Virus record (IMG/VR): IMGVR_UViG_3300044961_000317
Coordinates: 1-36,515 of that record
Source: a virus
DNA: 36,515 nucleotides
Strand: one strand, 5' to 3'
Within the stretch, counting starts at the first letter, position 1. Each line of letters begins with the position of its first letter. A program made the position numbers and the translations under genes. The notes under the pieces are model-generated. The model was not told where the DNA came from. It worked only from the letters and a program-made list of their open reading frames with translations, and searched no databases. Positions 17,404 through 24,192 of the stretch are shown piece after piece.

Positions 17404-19017
17404 GTGCCAGACGCCGTGCTGCGGGTCAAGCCTCCCGGCGGGGTGTGGGAGGCGGTCGGGGCGGACACCGCCCCCGGCCGCGCCGTCGACGGGGTGTCGT
17501 GCACCGCGAACGAATGGGGGCCGGACACCCTCCAGTTCTCGGTCGCCCGTGACGGCGGGGTGCCGTGGCGTGACCTGCTGCCGTTCGGTGAGGTCGAGCT
17601 CGAGGCCCCCGGGTGCGGGGTGGTGTGGGGCGGTCGGGTGTGGGACACCAGCTACCCGGACCAGATGACCGTGAACGTCGGGTGCCGCGGGTGGCAGTAC
17701 GCGCTGGACGACAACCTCATGCGGCGGGTGTGGGTCCACAACCGGCTATCGGACTGGCGGGATATCCGGTCGTTCCCGTCGGCCGGGAACATCGCGGACT
17801 TCGCGGGGTCGGGCGCCCTTGTCGGCCAAGTCGGGGAAGGGGTGATGACGTGGGGGCTCGCCGGCGGCGTGACGTTGCCGGTGGCGACGAACGGGGCGCG
17901 CACCGGCTGGTTCTTCGACGGCGGAGAAACGGGCGCGATCAAACGCGTCGTGGTCACATGGGAGTCGGCGAACAACACGTCGAGCATCGACACGTCCCTG
18001 TGGTTCTCCGACTCGGACCCGTCGCTTTACGCGGGCGGCGACTCGGGGTACACGGGGGTCGCCACCTGGAACGGCGGGGCGTCGGGCACCCTCGCGTACA
18101 CCCTCGCCACCGCCCGCCGGTACGTCGCGCTCGTCGCGAACAACAACGGCGCCAGTGCCTATACCCCTCTGGGCGCAACGTGGTTCAGGGTCACCGGCGC
18201 GCAGCTATTCCGCGCCACCGCATACGAGTCGGGCAACGCTTCGGTGCTGAAAGCGTCGGACGTGGTGAAGGACGTGCGCGCCGGGTTCCTGCCGCTGCTG
18301 TCAACTGACGAGTCGCGCATCAGCACGTCGTCGTTCTCGATCCCGCACCTGACCACAGAAGGCGGGTACCAGACGCCCCGCCAGGTGCTGCAGGCCGTCA
18401 ACGCGTACCATGATTGGCTCGTCGGGGTGGACGCCGAGCGGCGCCTGTTCCTCATGGCGCGCCCCACGACTGTCGCCGCGGTGATCGGGGAGTGGTCGGG
18501 GGCCGCGTTCACGGACGCCGGCGACTCAGGTGAGGAGCTGTACAACCGGGTGATCGTGCAGGGCACCGGCACCGACGGCCAGCCGCTCACCGCGGAACGC
18601 ACCGCGACGAGCCCGGTGCTGTCCGCGGCGTCCGTCACCCGCTCACGGGTCCTGTCCGTGAACGCGTCGCTCACCACAGCGTCAGCGGAGGCGATCGGGG
18701 ACGCGTGGCTCGCCACCAGGAACGCGCGCCCCACCCGCGGGAGCATCACCATCACCGGCCCCACCGCTGCCCGCACAGCGGAAGGCGCCCCCATCCCACC
18801 CGCCCAGTTCCTGCGCCTGGTCGGGCAGCGGGTGATGCTCGCGCACCGGTGGGATCCGGACACCGGCGGCCTTGGCCGGGAAGGGGTGATCACGAGCGTC
18901 ACCTGGACCCCGGCGTCGGACACCGCGCAGATCACCCTCGACTCCCCGCGTGACCGGTTGGACGTCCTGCTCGGACGGTTGGCGGCGGTCCGCGGCGCCG
19001 GCCAACCCCTCCAGTAG
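17404..19017 (+). CDS. Minor tail protein, tail hub
   Basis: A 537-residue protein in the hub position after the distal tail protein. The N-terminal region (DAVLRVKPPGGVWEAVGADT; VVWGGRVWDTSY) and the later DVRAGFLPLLSTDESRIS, QVLQAVNAYHDWLVGVDAER, RRLFLMARPT and ELYNRVIVQGTG follow the pattern of gp27-like hub proteins with a strand-rich ring domain. An inserted beta domain (about 150-285) contains TLWFSDSDPSLYAGG-like strands. It would form the hub around the tube exit. No enzymatic motif was seen. Confidence 0.65.
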   Translation: MPDAVLRVKPPGGVWEAVGADTAPGRAVDGVSCTANEWGPDTLQFSVARDGGVPWRDLLPFGEVELEAPGCGVVWGGRVWDTSYPDQMTVNVGCRGWQYALDDNLMRRVWVHNRLSDWRDIRSFPSAGNIADFAGSGALVGQVGEGVMTWGLAGGVTLPVATNGARTGWFFDGGETGAIKRVVVTWESANNTSSIDTSLWFSDSDPSLYAGGDSGYTGVATWNGGASGTLAYTLATARRYVALVANNNGASAYTPLGATWFRVTGAQLFRATAYESGNASVLKASDVVKDVRAGFLPLLSTDESRISTSSFSIPHLTTEGGYQTPRQVLQAVNAYHDWLVGVDAERRLFLMARPTTVAAVIGEWSGAAFTDAGDSGEELYNRVIVQGTGTDGQPLTAERTATSPVLSAASVTRSRVLSVNASLTTASAEAIGDAWLATRNARPTRGSITITGPTAARTAEGAPIPPAQFLRLVGQRVMLAHRWDPDTGGLGREGVITSVTWTPASDTAQITLDSPRDRLDVLLGRLAAVRGAGQPLQ

Positions 19018-19066
19018 TCCACCCACGGCCCGGCTTTTTCTTACCCGACCCCCGGGAGGACACCGC

Positions 19067-20008
19067 ATGCTCACGGAACGCACCCTGACGTTCGACCACC
19101 TCCCCATCGGGGCGGTCAGCCCACCCGGCGACGGCCGGGCGAGCGCGTCTTGGCAGAAGGCCGCGCCGGACACCACCACGGTCGTCGAGTCCCGCTGCCG
19201 CCCCGGCCGGCGGGCGTGCCGGATGGTCCACAACGCGGGGGTCGACCCGATCAACTCCAGTGGGGAGCGGCTGGAGTTCGCGGACTTCCGTGACAGCGCG
19301 ACCCGCGAGCGGCACGGGACGGAAGGGTGGTACGGCACCGCCTTCTACCTCGACTCGTACGTCCCGCCCGCCTCCTGGGGCATCGTCGCGCAGCTCCACC
19401 ACGCCGCCGGCACCGGCAGCCCGCCGTTCGCCCTGCGGGTGGACCGGTGGGGCGGCGACCCGGGTGGCGCCGCCGGCCACCTGTACCTCGCGTACCGCGA
19501 CACCCCGAACGGCCCGGAGCGGTACCGCCTGGTGGAGCCGGACGTCCCGGTGAAGACCCCGGTGCGGGTGATGTGGCACATCCGGTGGGGTGGGGCGGCG
19601 GGGACCGCGTACCCGGGGCTCGTGGAGATGTGGACGAGGATCGGCAGCCAGGACGGGTGGACGCAGCAGCACCCGGCGGGCGGGTGGGTCGGCACCACCT
19701 GCTACCCGGAATCATCGGCGTCGTACTGGAAGGGCGGCTGGTACTCGGGTGCCGCCCAGGCCGTCACGATCGAGCACGACGGGATCTACCGGGGCGTGTC
19801 GCGCGCCGCCGTGGAGGCGTGGTTCGGGACGGAGCCCGCACCCGACCCGGACCCGGGCCCGCACACGGACATGGAGGCCGTCGCCCAGGACATGGACGCG
19901 GTCGGCACCACCCTCGGGGCGACGATCACCGCCCTCGAAGAGGCGATCCGCGACGTGCAGGCCAGCGTCCTCATGGTGCAGGCGTCCGCCCAGGCCCTCC
20001 GCAAGTAA
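19067..20008 (+). CDS. Polysaccharide-lyase-like tail protein with coiled-coil end
   Basis: A 313-residue protein; the ATG at 19067 has GGGAGGA a few bases upstream. Residues about 5-255 look like a beta jelly roll of the heparin/glucuronan-lyase-like fold often labelled Polysacc_lyase: WYGTAFYLDSYVPP (88-101), WGIVAQLHH (104-112), PPFALRVDRWGG, PVRVMWHIRWG, and a closing AVTIEHDGIYRGVS. Residues 268-313 form a trimer-like coiled coil (AVAQDMDAVGTTLGATITAL). Encoded last in the tail module, it could degrade or bind capsule-like polysaccharide. The family is inferred from remembered patterns, and catalysis is not proven. Confidence 0.6.
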   Translation: MLTERTLTFDHLPIGAVSPPGDGRASASWQKAAPDTTTVVESRCRPGRRACRMVHNAGVDPINSSGERLEFADFRDSATRERHGTEGWYGTAFYLDSYVPPASWGIVAQLHHAAGTGSPPFALRVDRWGGDPGGAAGHLYLAYRDTPNGPERYRLVEPDVPVKTPVRVMWHIRWGGAAGTAYPGLVEMWTRIGSQDGWTQQHPAGGWVGTTCYPESSASYWKGGWYSGAAQAVTIEHDGIYRGVSRAAVEAWFGTEPAPDPDPGPHTDMEAVAQDMDAVGTTLGATITALEEAIRDVQASVLMVQASAQALRK

Positions 20009-20059
20009 TCCCCTGCCCACCCCCCGGACCAGTCCCAGCCCACGCCGGAGGACACGCTC

Positions 20060-20386
20060 GTGCCCGACAACCCGTACCCGCAGGAACCGATGAGCCGCGG
20101 GGAGATCATCGCCCGCCTCGAAGGCCTGGAGGCCCGCGTCGGCGGCCGCCTCGACGTCATCGAGAACAAGGTGACCGCGACCCTCGCCCAGGCGACCCTC
20201 ACCAACGGCAGGGTCAACAAGGCGGACGAACGGCTGGACGCCCTGGAGGACATGGAACGCGTCCGGAACGCCCTCGCCGAGAGGACCGCCCGCCGCGTCG
20301 GGATCGTCGTCGGCACCGTCGCCGGGGTCGCGACCACCGTCGTCGGCGGCCTACTCCTCTGGCTCCTGACAGGAGGCGCAGCATGA
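20060..20386 (+). CDS. Coiled-coil protein with C-terminal membrane anchor
   Basis: A 108-residue protein; the GTG has GGAGGA upstream. A helical coiled coil (RGEIIARLEGLEARVGGRLD through VNKADERLDALEDMERV) is followed by basic residues and one transmembrane helix (VGIVVGTVAGVATTVVGGLL, about 83-103). The layout resembles XhlA-like or DUF2746-like phage membrane proteins that sit next to lysis genes. The stop overlaps the endolysin ATG by 4 bases, so it is likely part of the lysis cassette, as holin partner or regulator. Confidence 0.7.
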   Translation: MPDNPYPQEPMSRGEIIARLEGLEARVGGRLDVIENKVTATLAQATLTNGRVNKADERLDALEDMERVRNALAERTARRVGIVVGTVAGVATTVVGGLLLWLLTGGAA

Positions 20387-20940
20387 ACATCATCACCCGC
20401 GGCGAGTGGGGCGCCCGCCCCGCCCGCTCAAGCACCCCGTGCACGTGGGGATCCCGGTGCGTCGTGCACCACACCGCCGGGGAGTACATCCGCCCGGCGG
20501 GGAAGCGACCCGGCCCCCGGTGGTGGCTCGCCAAGTACCGGGCGAACCGCCGCGTGCAGCAGGCGATCAGCGCGTACCGCCGGGCCGACAGCCGCGTGGA
20601 AGCCCTGGAGAAGCAGTCGATGCGGCAGACGCAGGCGTTCCACATGGACGGCCACGGGTGGTCGGACATCGGCTACCACTACGTGATCTTCCCGTCCGGA
20701 CGGGTGTATGAGGGCCGGGCGGCCCGCACCGTCGGGGCGCACGCCCTGAACGGGAACATGATGCCCGGCGTCTCGTTCGCCGGGAACTACGAGCGCGACC
20801 AGCCCACCGAGGCGGCGGTCGCCGCGTACCACGAGCTGCTCGACCACCTCGGCGTGCGGGAGGCGGTCGGCCACTACCGCGTGCCGGGCAACCAGACCGC
20901 GTGCCCCGGCCGGCACCTCAAGACCCGACTCGGAGTGTGA
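20383..20940 (+). CDS. Endolysin, N-acetylmuramoyl-L-alanine amidase (PGRP type)
   Basis: A 185-residue enzyme that would cleave the amide bond between muramic acid and the stem peptide. Candidate zinc ligands are His29 or His30 in CVVHHTAG, His164 in GHYRVPGN and Cys174 in TACPG; GYHYVIFPSGRVYEGR (97-112) is the classic amidase_2/PGRP core with its Tyr. A 45-residue helical insert (RWWLAKYRANRRVQQAISAY onward) lies between the first motif and the core. There is no separate wall-binding domain. The ATG is set by the overlap with the preceding stop and AGGAGG at 20371-20376. Confidence 0.9.
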   Translation: MNIITRGEWGARPARSSTPCTWGSRCVVHHTAGEYIRPAGKRPGPRWWLAKYRANRRVQQAISAYRRADSRVEALEKQSMRQTQAFHMDGHGWSDIGYHYVIFPSGRVYEGRAARTVGAHALNGNMMPGVSFAGNYERDQPTEAAVAAYHELLDHLGVREAVGHYRVPGNQTACPGRHLKTRLGV

Positions 20941-20945
20941 ACCCC

Positions 20946-21149
20946 ATGGGCCTGATCAAGCGTGAGCCGGTCGCCGTGTTCGGCGCCGTGCAGATCATCC
21001 TGCTCGCCGCCGTCACCGTCCTCCGGGAGTTCGACGTGTGGGACCCGACCGACGACCAGGTCACCGCCCTCACCGCCCTCTACGTCGCGGTGACGGCCCT
21101 CGCCGTCATGTTCATCCGCGGGCGCGTCACCCCCACCGACCAGGAGTGA
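20946..21149 (+). CDS. Holin-like protein with two membrane helices
   Basis: A 67-residue protein with two hydrophobic helices (AVFGAVQIILLAAVTVL, and VTALTALYVAVTALAVMFI) separated by a short acidic loop (REFDVWDPTDDQ), matching a class II holin layout. It follows the endolysin. The ATG at 20946 is preferred because GGAG (20932-20935) is well spaced; an in-frame GTG at 20937 would overlap the endolysin stop but lacks a spaced ribosome site. A strong hairpin follows, closing the late operon. Confidence 0.75.
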   Translation: MGLIKREPVAVFGAVQIILLAAVTVLREFDVWDPTDDQVTALTALYVAVTALAVMFIRGRVTPTDQE

Positions 21150-21155
21150 CGGCTA

Positions 21156-21183
21156 CCGGGACGGCCTGTCCGGGCCGTCCCGG
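21156..21183 (+). terminator. Terminator-like hairpin closing the lysis operon
   Basis: Perfect 11-bp stem CCGGGACGGCC (21156-21166) and GGCCGTCCCGG (21173-21183) with the six-base loop TGTCCG, starting 6 bases after the holin-like gene stop. No U-run follows. Its place between the late genes and the switch region makes transcription stop the natural role. Confidence 0.75.
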
Positions 21184-21188
21184 GGACG

Positions 21189-21458
21189 TCAGGCGGCGGC
21201 GATCGCCAGGACCCACACGAGCCACACGATGAACGCGGCCCCGGAGATGATCAGCCCGGCGATCGCCAACCCACGCCCGGTCTGCTTCCCCAGGGCGGGG
21301 AGGCACAGGCCGGCACCTGACGGCGGAGCAGCGGCGCCCGTTGGTGCAGGCCCTGCGGGACCTCGGGTGGTCGACGAGGGCGATCGCCCGGGAAGCCGGG
21401 GTAGACCACTCGACGGTCGTCCGGGGCCTGGTGCGTGCAGGTGGTGCAGATGCACCAC
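21189..21458 (-). CDS. Possible small membrane protein on the minus strand
   Basis: The only minus-strand candidate in this region. The final residues (RGLAIAGLIISGAAFIVWLV and WVLAIAAA) form a convincing transmembrane helix after a Pro/Gly/Ala-rich segment, a layout seen in small DUF4190-like or superinfection-exclusion proteins. The start is unclear: a GTG at 21458 lies inside a palindrome, and a TTG at residue 64 would leave only 26 residues. It overlaps the HTH frame on the other strand; at most one of the two is likely to be intact. Confidence 0.2.
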   Translation of the reverse strand: MVHLHHLHAPGPGRPSSGLPRLPGRSPSSTTRGPAGPAPTGAAAPPSGAGLCLPALGKQTGRGLAIAGLIISGAAFIVWLVWVLAIAAA

Positions 21459-21658
21459 CTGCGGAGGCCGTCCCGGCCGTGGTCGCCGCCGCCCTTCTCG
21501 CTGCCGCCATGCCTACTTCCTGGCCCGACCAGAAGCATTGGGCCGCTGTCGCCGCTCGTCTCGCGCCCGGAGGGCATCTGACGCTTCTCGAGCAGCCCGG
21601 GACTCCGCGTCGGGGCCACTCCGACCGGCCGCTTCTCCGATCACTCCTGCCTCCATGA
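21341..21658 (+). CDS. Helix-turn-helix protein, possibly N-terminally truncated
   Basis: A 105-residue frame with a clear HTH: LRDLGWSTRAIAREAGVDHS then TVVRGL, like resolvase- or transposase-type HTH domains. The only ordinary starts (TTG 21341, GTG 21344) fall inside what should be the first helix, since the codons just before read LTAEQRRP. The true start may be a CTG at 21317, or the gene may be decayed. It contains a 26-bp palindrome right after the HTH codons. A DNA-binding role in the lysis-lysogeny switch is inferred from place. Confidence 0.45.
   Translation: MVQALRDLGWSTRAIAREAGVDHSTVVRGLVRAGGADAPPAEAVPAVVAAALLAAAMPTSWPDQKHWAAVAARLAPGGHLTLLEQPGTPRRGHSDRPLLRSLLPP
21437..21462. repeat. 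26-bp palindrome inside the HTH gene
   Basis: Perfect 12-bp arms GCAGGTGGTGCA (21437-21448) and TGCACCACCTGC (21451-21462) with GA between them. It lies just after the HTH-coding part and before the end of the minus-strand frame. It could be an operator for a dimeric regulator, or a hairpin limiting transcription in either direction. Confidence 0.6.
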
Positions 21659-21756
21659 CCTAGCAGCCTAAAAAGCTAGGCGGGTGGTCCGCGACTCAAC
21701 ATGTAGGGCCCAACTCTCTTGACAGCACTACTAGCTGGGCCTAGAGTGCTGTGCAT
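21659..21756 (+). promoter_or_regulatory. Promoter and operator-like region of the repressor gene
   Basis: This 98-base AT-richer gap contains a promoter with TTGACA (21719-21724), a 17-base spacer and TAGAGT (21742-21747), close to the sigma-70/SigA consensus. A start near 21754 is predicted, 3 bases before the ATG at 21757. Related motifs recur around it: CCTAGC (21659) pairing with GCTAGG (21675-21680), TAGGGCCCA (21703-21711), and TGGGCCTA (21736-21743) overlapping the -10. The last two are near-inverted copies flanking the -35 and look like operator half-sites. Confidence 0.75.
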
Positions 21757-22062
21757 ATGAGCACCGCGACGCTGAACCCCACCGCCGTCTCCGCCGCACG
21801 CCGCAAGGCGGGCTGGTCGCAGGAGCGACTCGCGGCCGCGATCGGAGTCAGCCGCGCGACCCTCCAGAACACGGAGGCCGGGCGATCCATCCCCCGAGCA
21901 GACGTCCTCGCGAACATCGCCAGGACCCTCGGCGTTCCCATGGACTCGCTGTTCACAGACCACATCCCGGAGGCTGACACCGCCTCAGCGGGTTGTGGAA
22001 CGAAACCGCCCCGGACGTCGCCTGGCAGCGATGACCGTCCGGGGCCGTCACCGGAGGTATAG
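21757..22062 (+). CDS. XRE-family repressor-like HTH protein
   Basis: A 101-residue protein with an XRE/Cro HTH at about residues 10-65: AVSAARRKAGWSQERLAAAI, GVSRATLQNTEAG, then IPRADVLANIARTLGVPMDS and LF. The C-terminus is a short Pro/Ser-rich tail with no dimerisation or LexA-like protease domain, so it is smaller than a classic CI. The message may be leaderless, because the predicted transcription start is about 3 bases before the ATG and no ribosome site precedes it. It may be the lysogeny repressor or a Cro-like control protein. Confidence 0.75.
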   Translation: MSTATLNPTAVSAARRKAGWSQERLAAAIGVSRATLQNTEAGRSIPRADVLANIARTLGVPMDSLFTDHIPEADTASAGCGTKPPRTSPGSDDRPGPSPEV

Positions 22063-22066
22063 CACC

Positions 22067-22351
22067 ATGCCCCAGCCGAAGGGCTCGAACGGCATGAGCC
22101 TTAACGGCCATGTCGAGCACGTCGTCCTCGCAGACCTCGGCGTCGCGTTCGACGTCGAGACGTTCTGGGACGGCCTGCGCGTCTTCGGTGAGGAGATGCT
22201 GCGTATGCAGGTCTCCAGTCGCGTGATGGGTGCGGCCTACCGACAGATGCAGACCGCCGCCGCGTCGATCACCGAGGGGATCGCGGAGCGCACCCGCCAC
22301 GTCGAAGAGGCCCGCCGCCTCCTCGAGGAGAACCGGGAGGTCGCGGCGTGA
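22067..22351 (+). CDS. Hypothetical 94-residue helical protein
   Basis: GGAGG (22053-22057) stands 9 bases before this ATG, which is therefore preferred over upstream in-frame starts. The protein has VVLADLGVAFDVETFWDGLR and a long C-terminal helix (SITEGIAERTRHVEEARRLL). It begins 5 bases after the repressor-like gene, in the same transcription direction, and its stop overlaps the next GTG region by 4 bases. No family is recognised. Confidence 0.65.
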   Translation: MPQPKGSNGMSLNGHVEHVVLADLGVAFDVETFWDGLRVFGEEMLRMQVSSRVMGAAYRQMQTAAASITEGIAERTRHVEEARRLLEENREVAA

Positions 22352-23100
22352 GCACTGACCTCCCCGCGGTCCGCGACCTGGACGGCATCACGCAGCGCGC
22401 AGCGGACCCCGCCGAGTACCTCGTGACGTGCTGCGAGCGGGCGAAGACGTGGCTCACCGCGGCGCTCGAGTCCGGGGACATCGGCATCGACCAGATCGTC
22501 GAGGTCAAATCCCAGGCGGAGGCGATCCGCGTCTACACCGTCCAGAAGAACCTGGGGCGGGACGCGGAACTCGCCGCGCAGGAGATCGTCCGGCGGGCTG
22601 AGCGCGGCATCGGCCTCGCCATCCGCAAAGGCCAGCAGGACGGGACGATCGCGCGTCCCGGAGTCAGCGTCACGACGTCAAATGCGCTCGGTGAGCGCAT
22701 TTTCAAACCGTCGGAGTTCGTTCCGCGACATGATCTGCGCAGCGACATCGGCAACGGGGCCTACGGCATCTACGCGATGACGGATGGCGTGTCGGACGAG
22801 CAGTTCGAGCAGGCCATCGACGAGGCCAAGGCCGAGAAGAACCTGAGCCGCGCGAACGTCGTCCGCAAAGCGAAGGGCACCCCCCCGCCCGAGCCGCGCA
22901 GCGAGTGGCACCACAAGCGCCGCCGCATCGACCACTACCGGGTCCTCGCGGAGACGGAGGCGACCCTTGACGGTCTCGCCGCCGGACTGCGGCTCATCGA
23001 CATCGACGCGATCCCCGAGGTCGAGCGCCCCGAATGGGCGGACCGGCTCCGCCAGGCGCTCCGCCCGATCACCGCGTTCATCCGGGAGGTCAGCACATGA
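22348..23100 (+). CDS. DNA-binding-like protein upstream of the ParB-box gene
   Basis: A 250-residue protein. Residues about 20-100 are helical and end in EIVRRAERGIGLAIRKGQQ, a segment recalled from proteins of mobile elements in actinobacteria. A later stretch (GIYAMTDGVSDEQFEQAIDE, then AKAEKNLSRANVVRK, about 137-175) looks like the HTH-type region of ParB/KorB-like proteins. The C-terminus is helical. It overlaps the ParB-box gene by 4 bases, so the two may work together in DNA binding, replication control or partition. Two palindromes lie inside the gene at 22641-22660 and 22680-22702. Confidence 0.6.
   Translation: MSTDLPAVRDLDGITQRAADPAEYLVTCCERAKTWLTAALESGDIGIDQIVEVKSQAEAIRVYTVQKNLGRDAELAAQEIVRRAERGIGLAIRKGQQDGTIARPGVSVTTSNALGERIFKPSEFVPRHDLRSDIGNGAYGIYAMTDGVSDEQFEQAIDEAKAEKNLSRANVVRKAKGTPPPEPRSEWHHKRRRIDHYRVLAETEATLDGLAAGLRLIDIDAIPEVERPEWADRLRQALRPITAFIREVST
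22641..22660. repeat. Inverted repeat inside the DNA-binding-like gene
   Basis: CGGGACG (22641-22647) and CGTCCCG (22654-22660) with a six-base centre ATCGCG. It stands 19 bases before a second, longer palindrome in the same gene. Confidence 0.45.
22680..22702. repeat. 23-bp palindrome inside the DNA-binding-like gene
   Basis: Perfect 10-bp arms AAATGCGCTC (22680-22689) and GAGCGCATTT (22693-22702) around GGT. The AT-rich ends are unusual in this GC-rich gene. It may be a binding site for the ParB-box protein, the repressor, or the gene's own product; the coding sequence there reads SNALGERIF. Confidence 0.6.
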
Positions 23101-23876
23101 CCAGCAACCGGCGTCTCACCCGCGCCTCCAGCGTCCAGTGGGTCCGCGTCTCCGACATCCGCACCTCCACGAACGCGCAACGCGAACTCCGCGCCTACAA
23201 GGCGGAGAGCATCGCCACCGAGTTCGACCCCGACAAGCTCGGCATCCCCGTCGTCAACAAGCGCGGCGGCCGGTACTGGGTGATCGACGGTCAGCACCGC
23301 ATCGAGGCGCTCCGCCGCATCGGGTACGAGGACCAGCTCATCGAATGCCAGGTGTACGAAGACCTCACCGAGAAGCAGGAGGCCGAGATGTTCCTCGGCC
23401 TGAACACGCCTCTCGCCGTGAAGCCGATCGACAAGTTCCTCGTCGCCCTGACCGCGCAGCGCCCACGGGAACTCGGGATCGCCCGGGCCGTGCAGGCTGA
23501 GGGCCTCGCAGTCGGCAAGGGCAACGGGAAGATCATGGCGGTCACCGCCCTCGGCCGCGTCTACGACGTCGCCGGGCAGGAGGCCCTCGGCCGGACGCTG
23601 CGGATCATCCGCGACGCGTTCGGTGACACGGGAATGACCGCCAACCTGATCCAGGGCGTCGGCCTCGTCACCCACCGGTACAACGGGGAACTCGACGACG
23701 AATACGCGGTCACGAAGCTGTCGTCGGCGCGCGGCGGACTCAGCGGGCTGCTGGCCAAGGCGGAGGTGATCCGCCGGCAGGTGGGCCGGCCGAAGCCGCA
23801 CTGCATCGCCGCGGCCGTCGTCGAGACCGTGAACTCTGGCCGCGGCGGCCGGAAGATTCAGGACTGGTGGTCGTGA
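23097..23876 (+). CDS. ParB-box (ParB/Srx fold) protein
   Basis: A 259-residue protein starting at the ATG that overlaps the previous stop. The N-terminal domain shows ParB-like features: NAQRELRAYKAESIATEFDP (26-45), then PVVNKRGGRYWVIDGQHRIE (51-70) with the DGQHR box, where such domains bind nucleotide. The C-terminal half is helical and unlike chromosomal ParB, and resembles phage ParB-like nuclease-domain proteins. A role in partition, replication control or nuclease activity cannot be chosen from sequence. It forms a coupled pair with the preceding gene. Confidence 0.8.
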   Translation: MTSNRRLTRASSVQWVRVSDIRTSTNAQRELRAYKAESIATEFDPDKLGIPVVNKRGGRYWVIDGQHRIEALRRIGYEDQLIECQVYEDLTEKQEAEMFLGLNTPLAVKPIDKFLVALTAQRPRELGIARAVQAEGLAVGKGNGKIMAVTALGRVYDVAGQEALGRTLRIIRDAFGDTGMTANLIQGVGLVTHRYNGELDDEYAVTKLSSARGGLSGLLAKAEVIRRQVGRPKPHCIAAAVVETVNSGRGGRKIQDWWS

Positions 23877-24106
23877 TGACCGCGACCGTCATCACCATGG
23901 CGCGTCGCGACCGGCGCCGCGGCCGTCCGCTTGCGGACGCCCGGTGGGCCCGCCGCGAAGCGGACCACCTCCGCGCCCTGGTACAGGAACTCCAGCAGCA
24001 GGTCCGCGACGAACGCCAGGCCCGCATCCGCCTCGAGGCGCTCGCCCAGCGGCACGGCGCCCCCGGGTGGGAGATCGACGCGGCCAGGAACGGCGGTGCA
24101 TCGTGA
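23876..24106 (+). CDS. Small basic coiled-coil protein
   Basis: A 76-residue protein whose ATG shares a base with the ParB-box gene stop. It is very basic at the start (MARRDRRRGRPLADARWARR) and then a coiled coil (EADHLRALVQELQQQVRDER). It is the first of a run of small genes joined by 4-base overlaps to 26100. Function unknown. Confidence 0.6.
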   Translation: MTATVITMARRDRRRGRPLADARWARREADHLRALVQELQQQVRDERQARIRLEALAQRHGAPGWEIDAARNGGAS

Positions 24107-24192
24107 CCACCGTCATCTTCCTGTTCGGCTTCCTCGCCGGGGCGCTCGCCACCACCTTGTTCATCGCCTGGCTGATCGGCGGTGCACGGTGA
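24103..24192 (+). CDS. 29-residue single-helix membrane peptide
   Basis: A tiny frame from GTG to TGA: MTTVIFLFGFLAGALATTLF followed by IAWLIGGAR. Its start overlaps the previous stop (GTGA) and its stop overlaps the start of the metallopeptidase gene (GTGA), so it fits the overlapping chain exactly, which is the main reason to believe it. It is one transmembrane helix and may serve the secreted peptidase encoded next. Confidence 0.6.
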   Translation: MTTVIFLFGFLAGALATTLFIAWLIGGAR

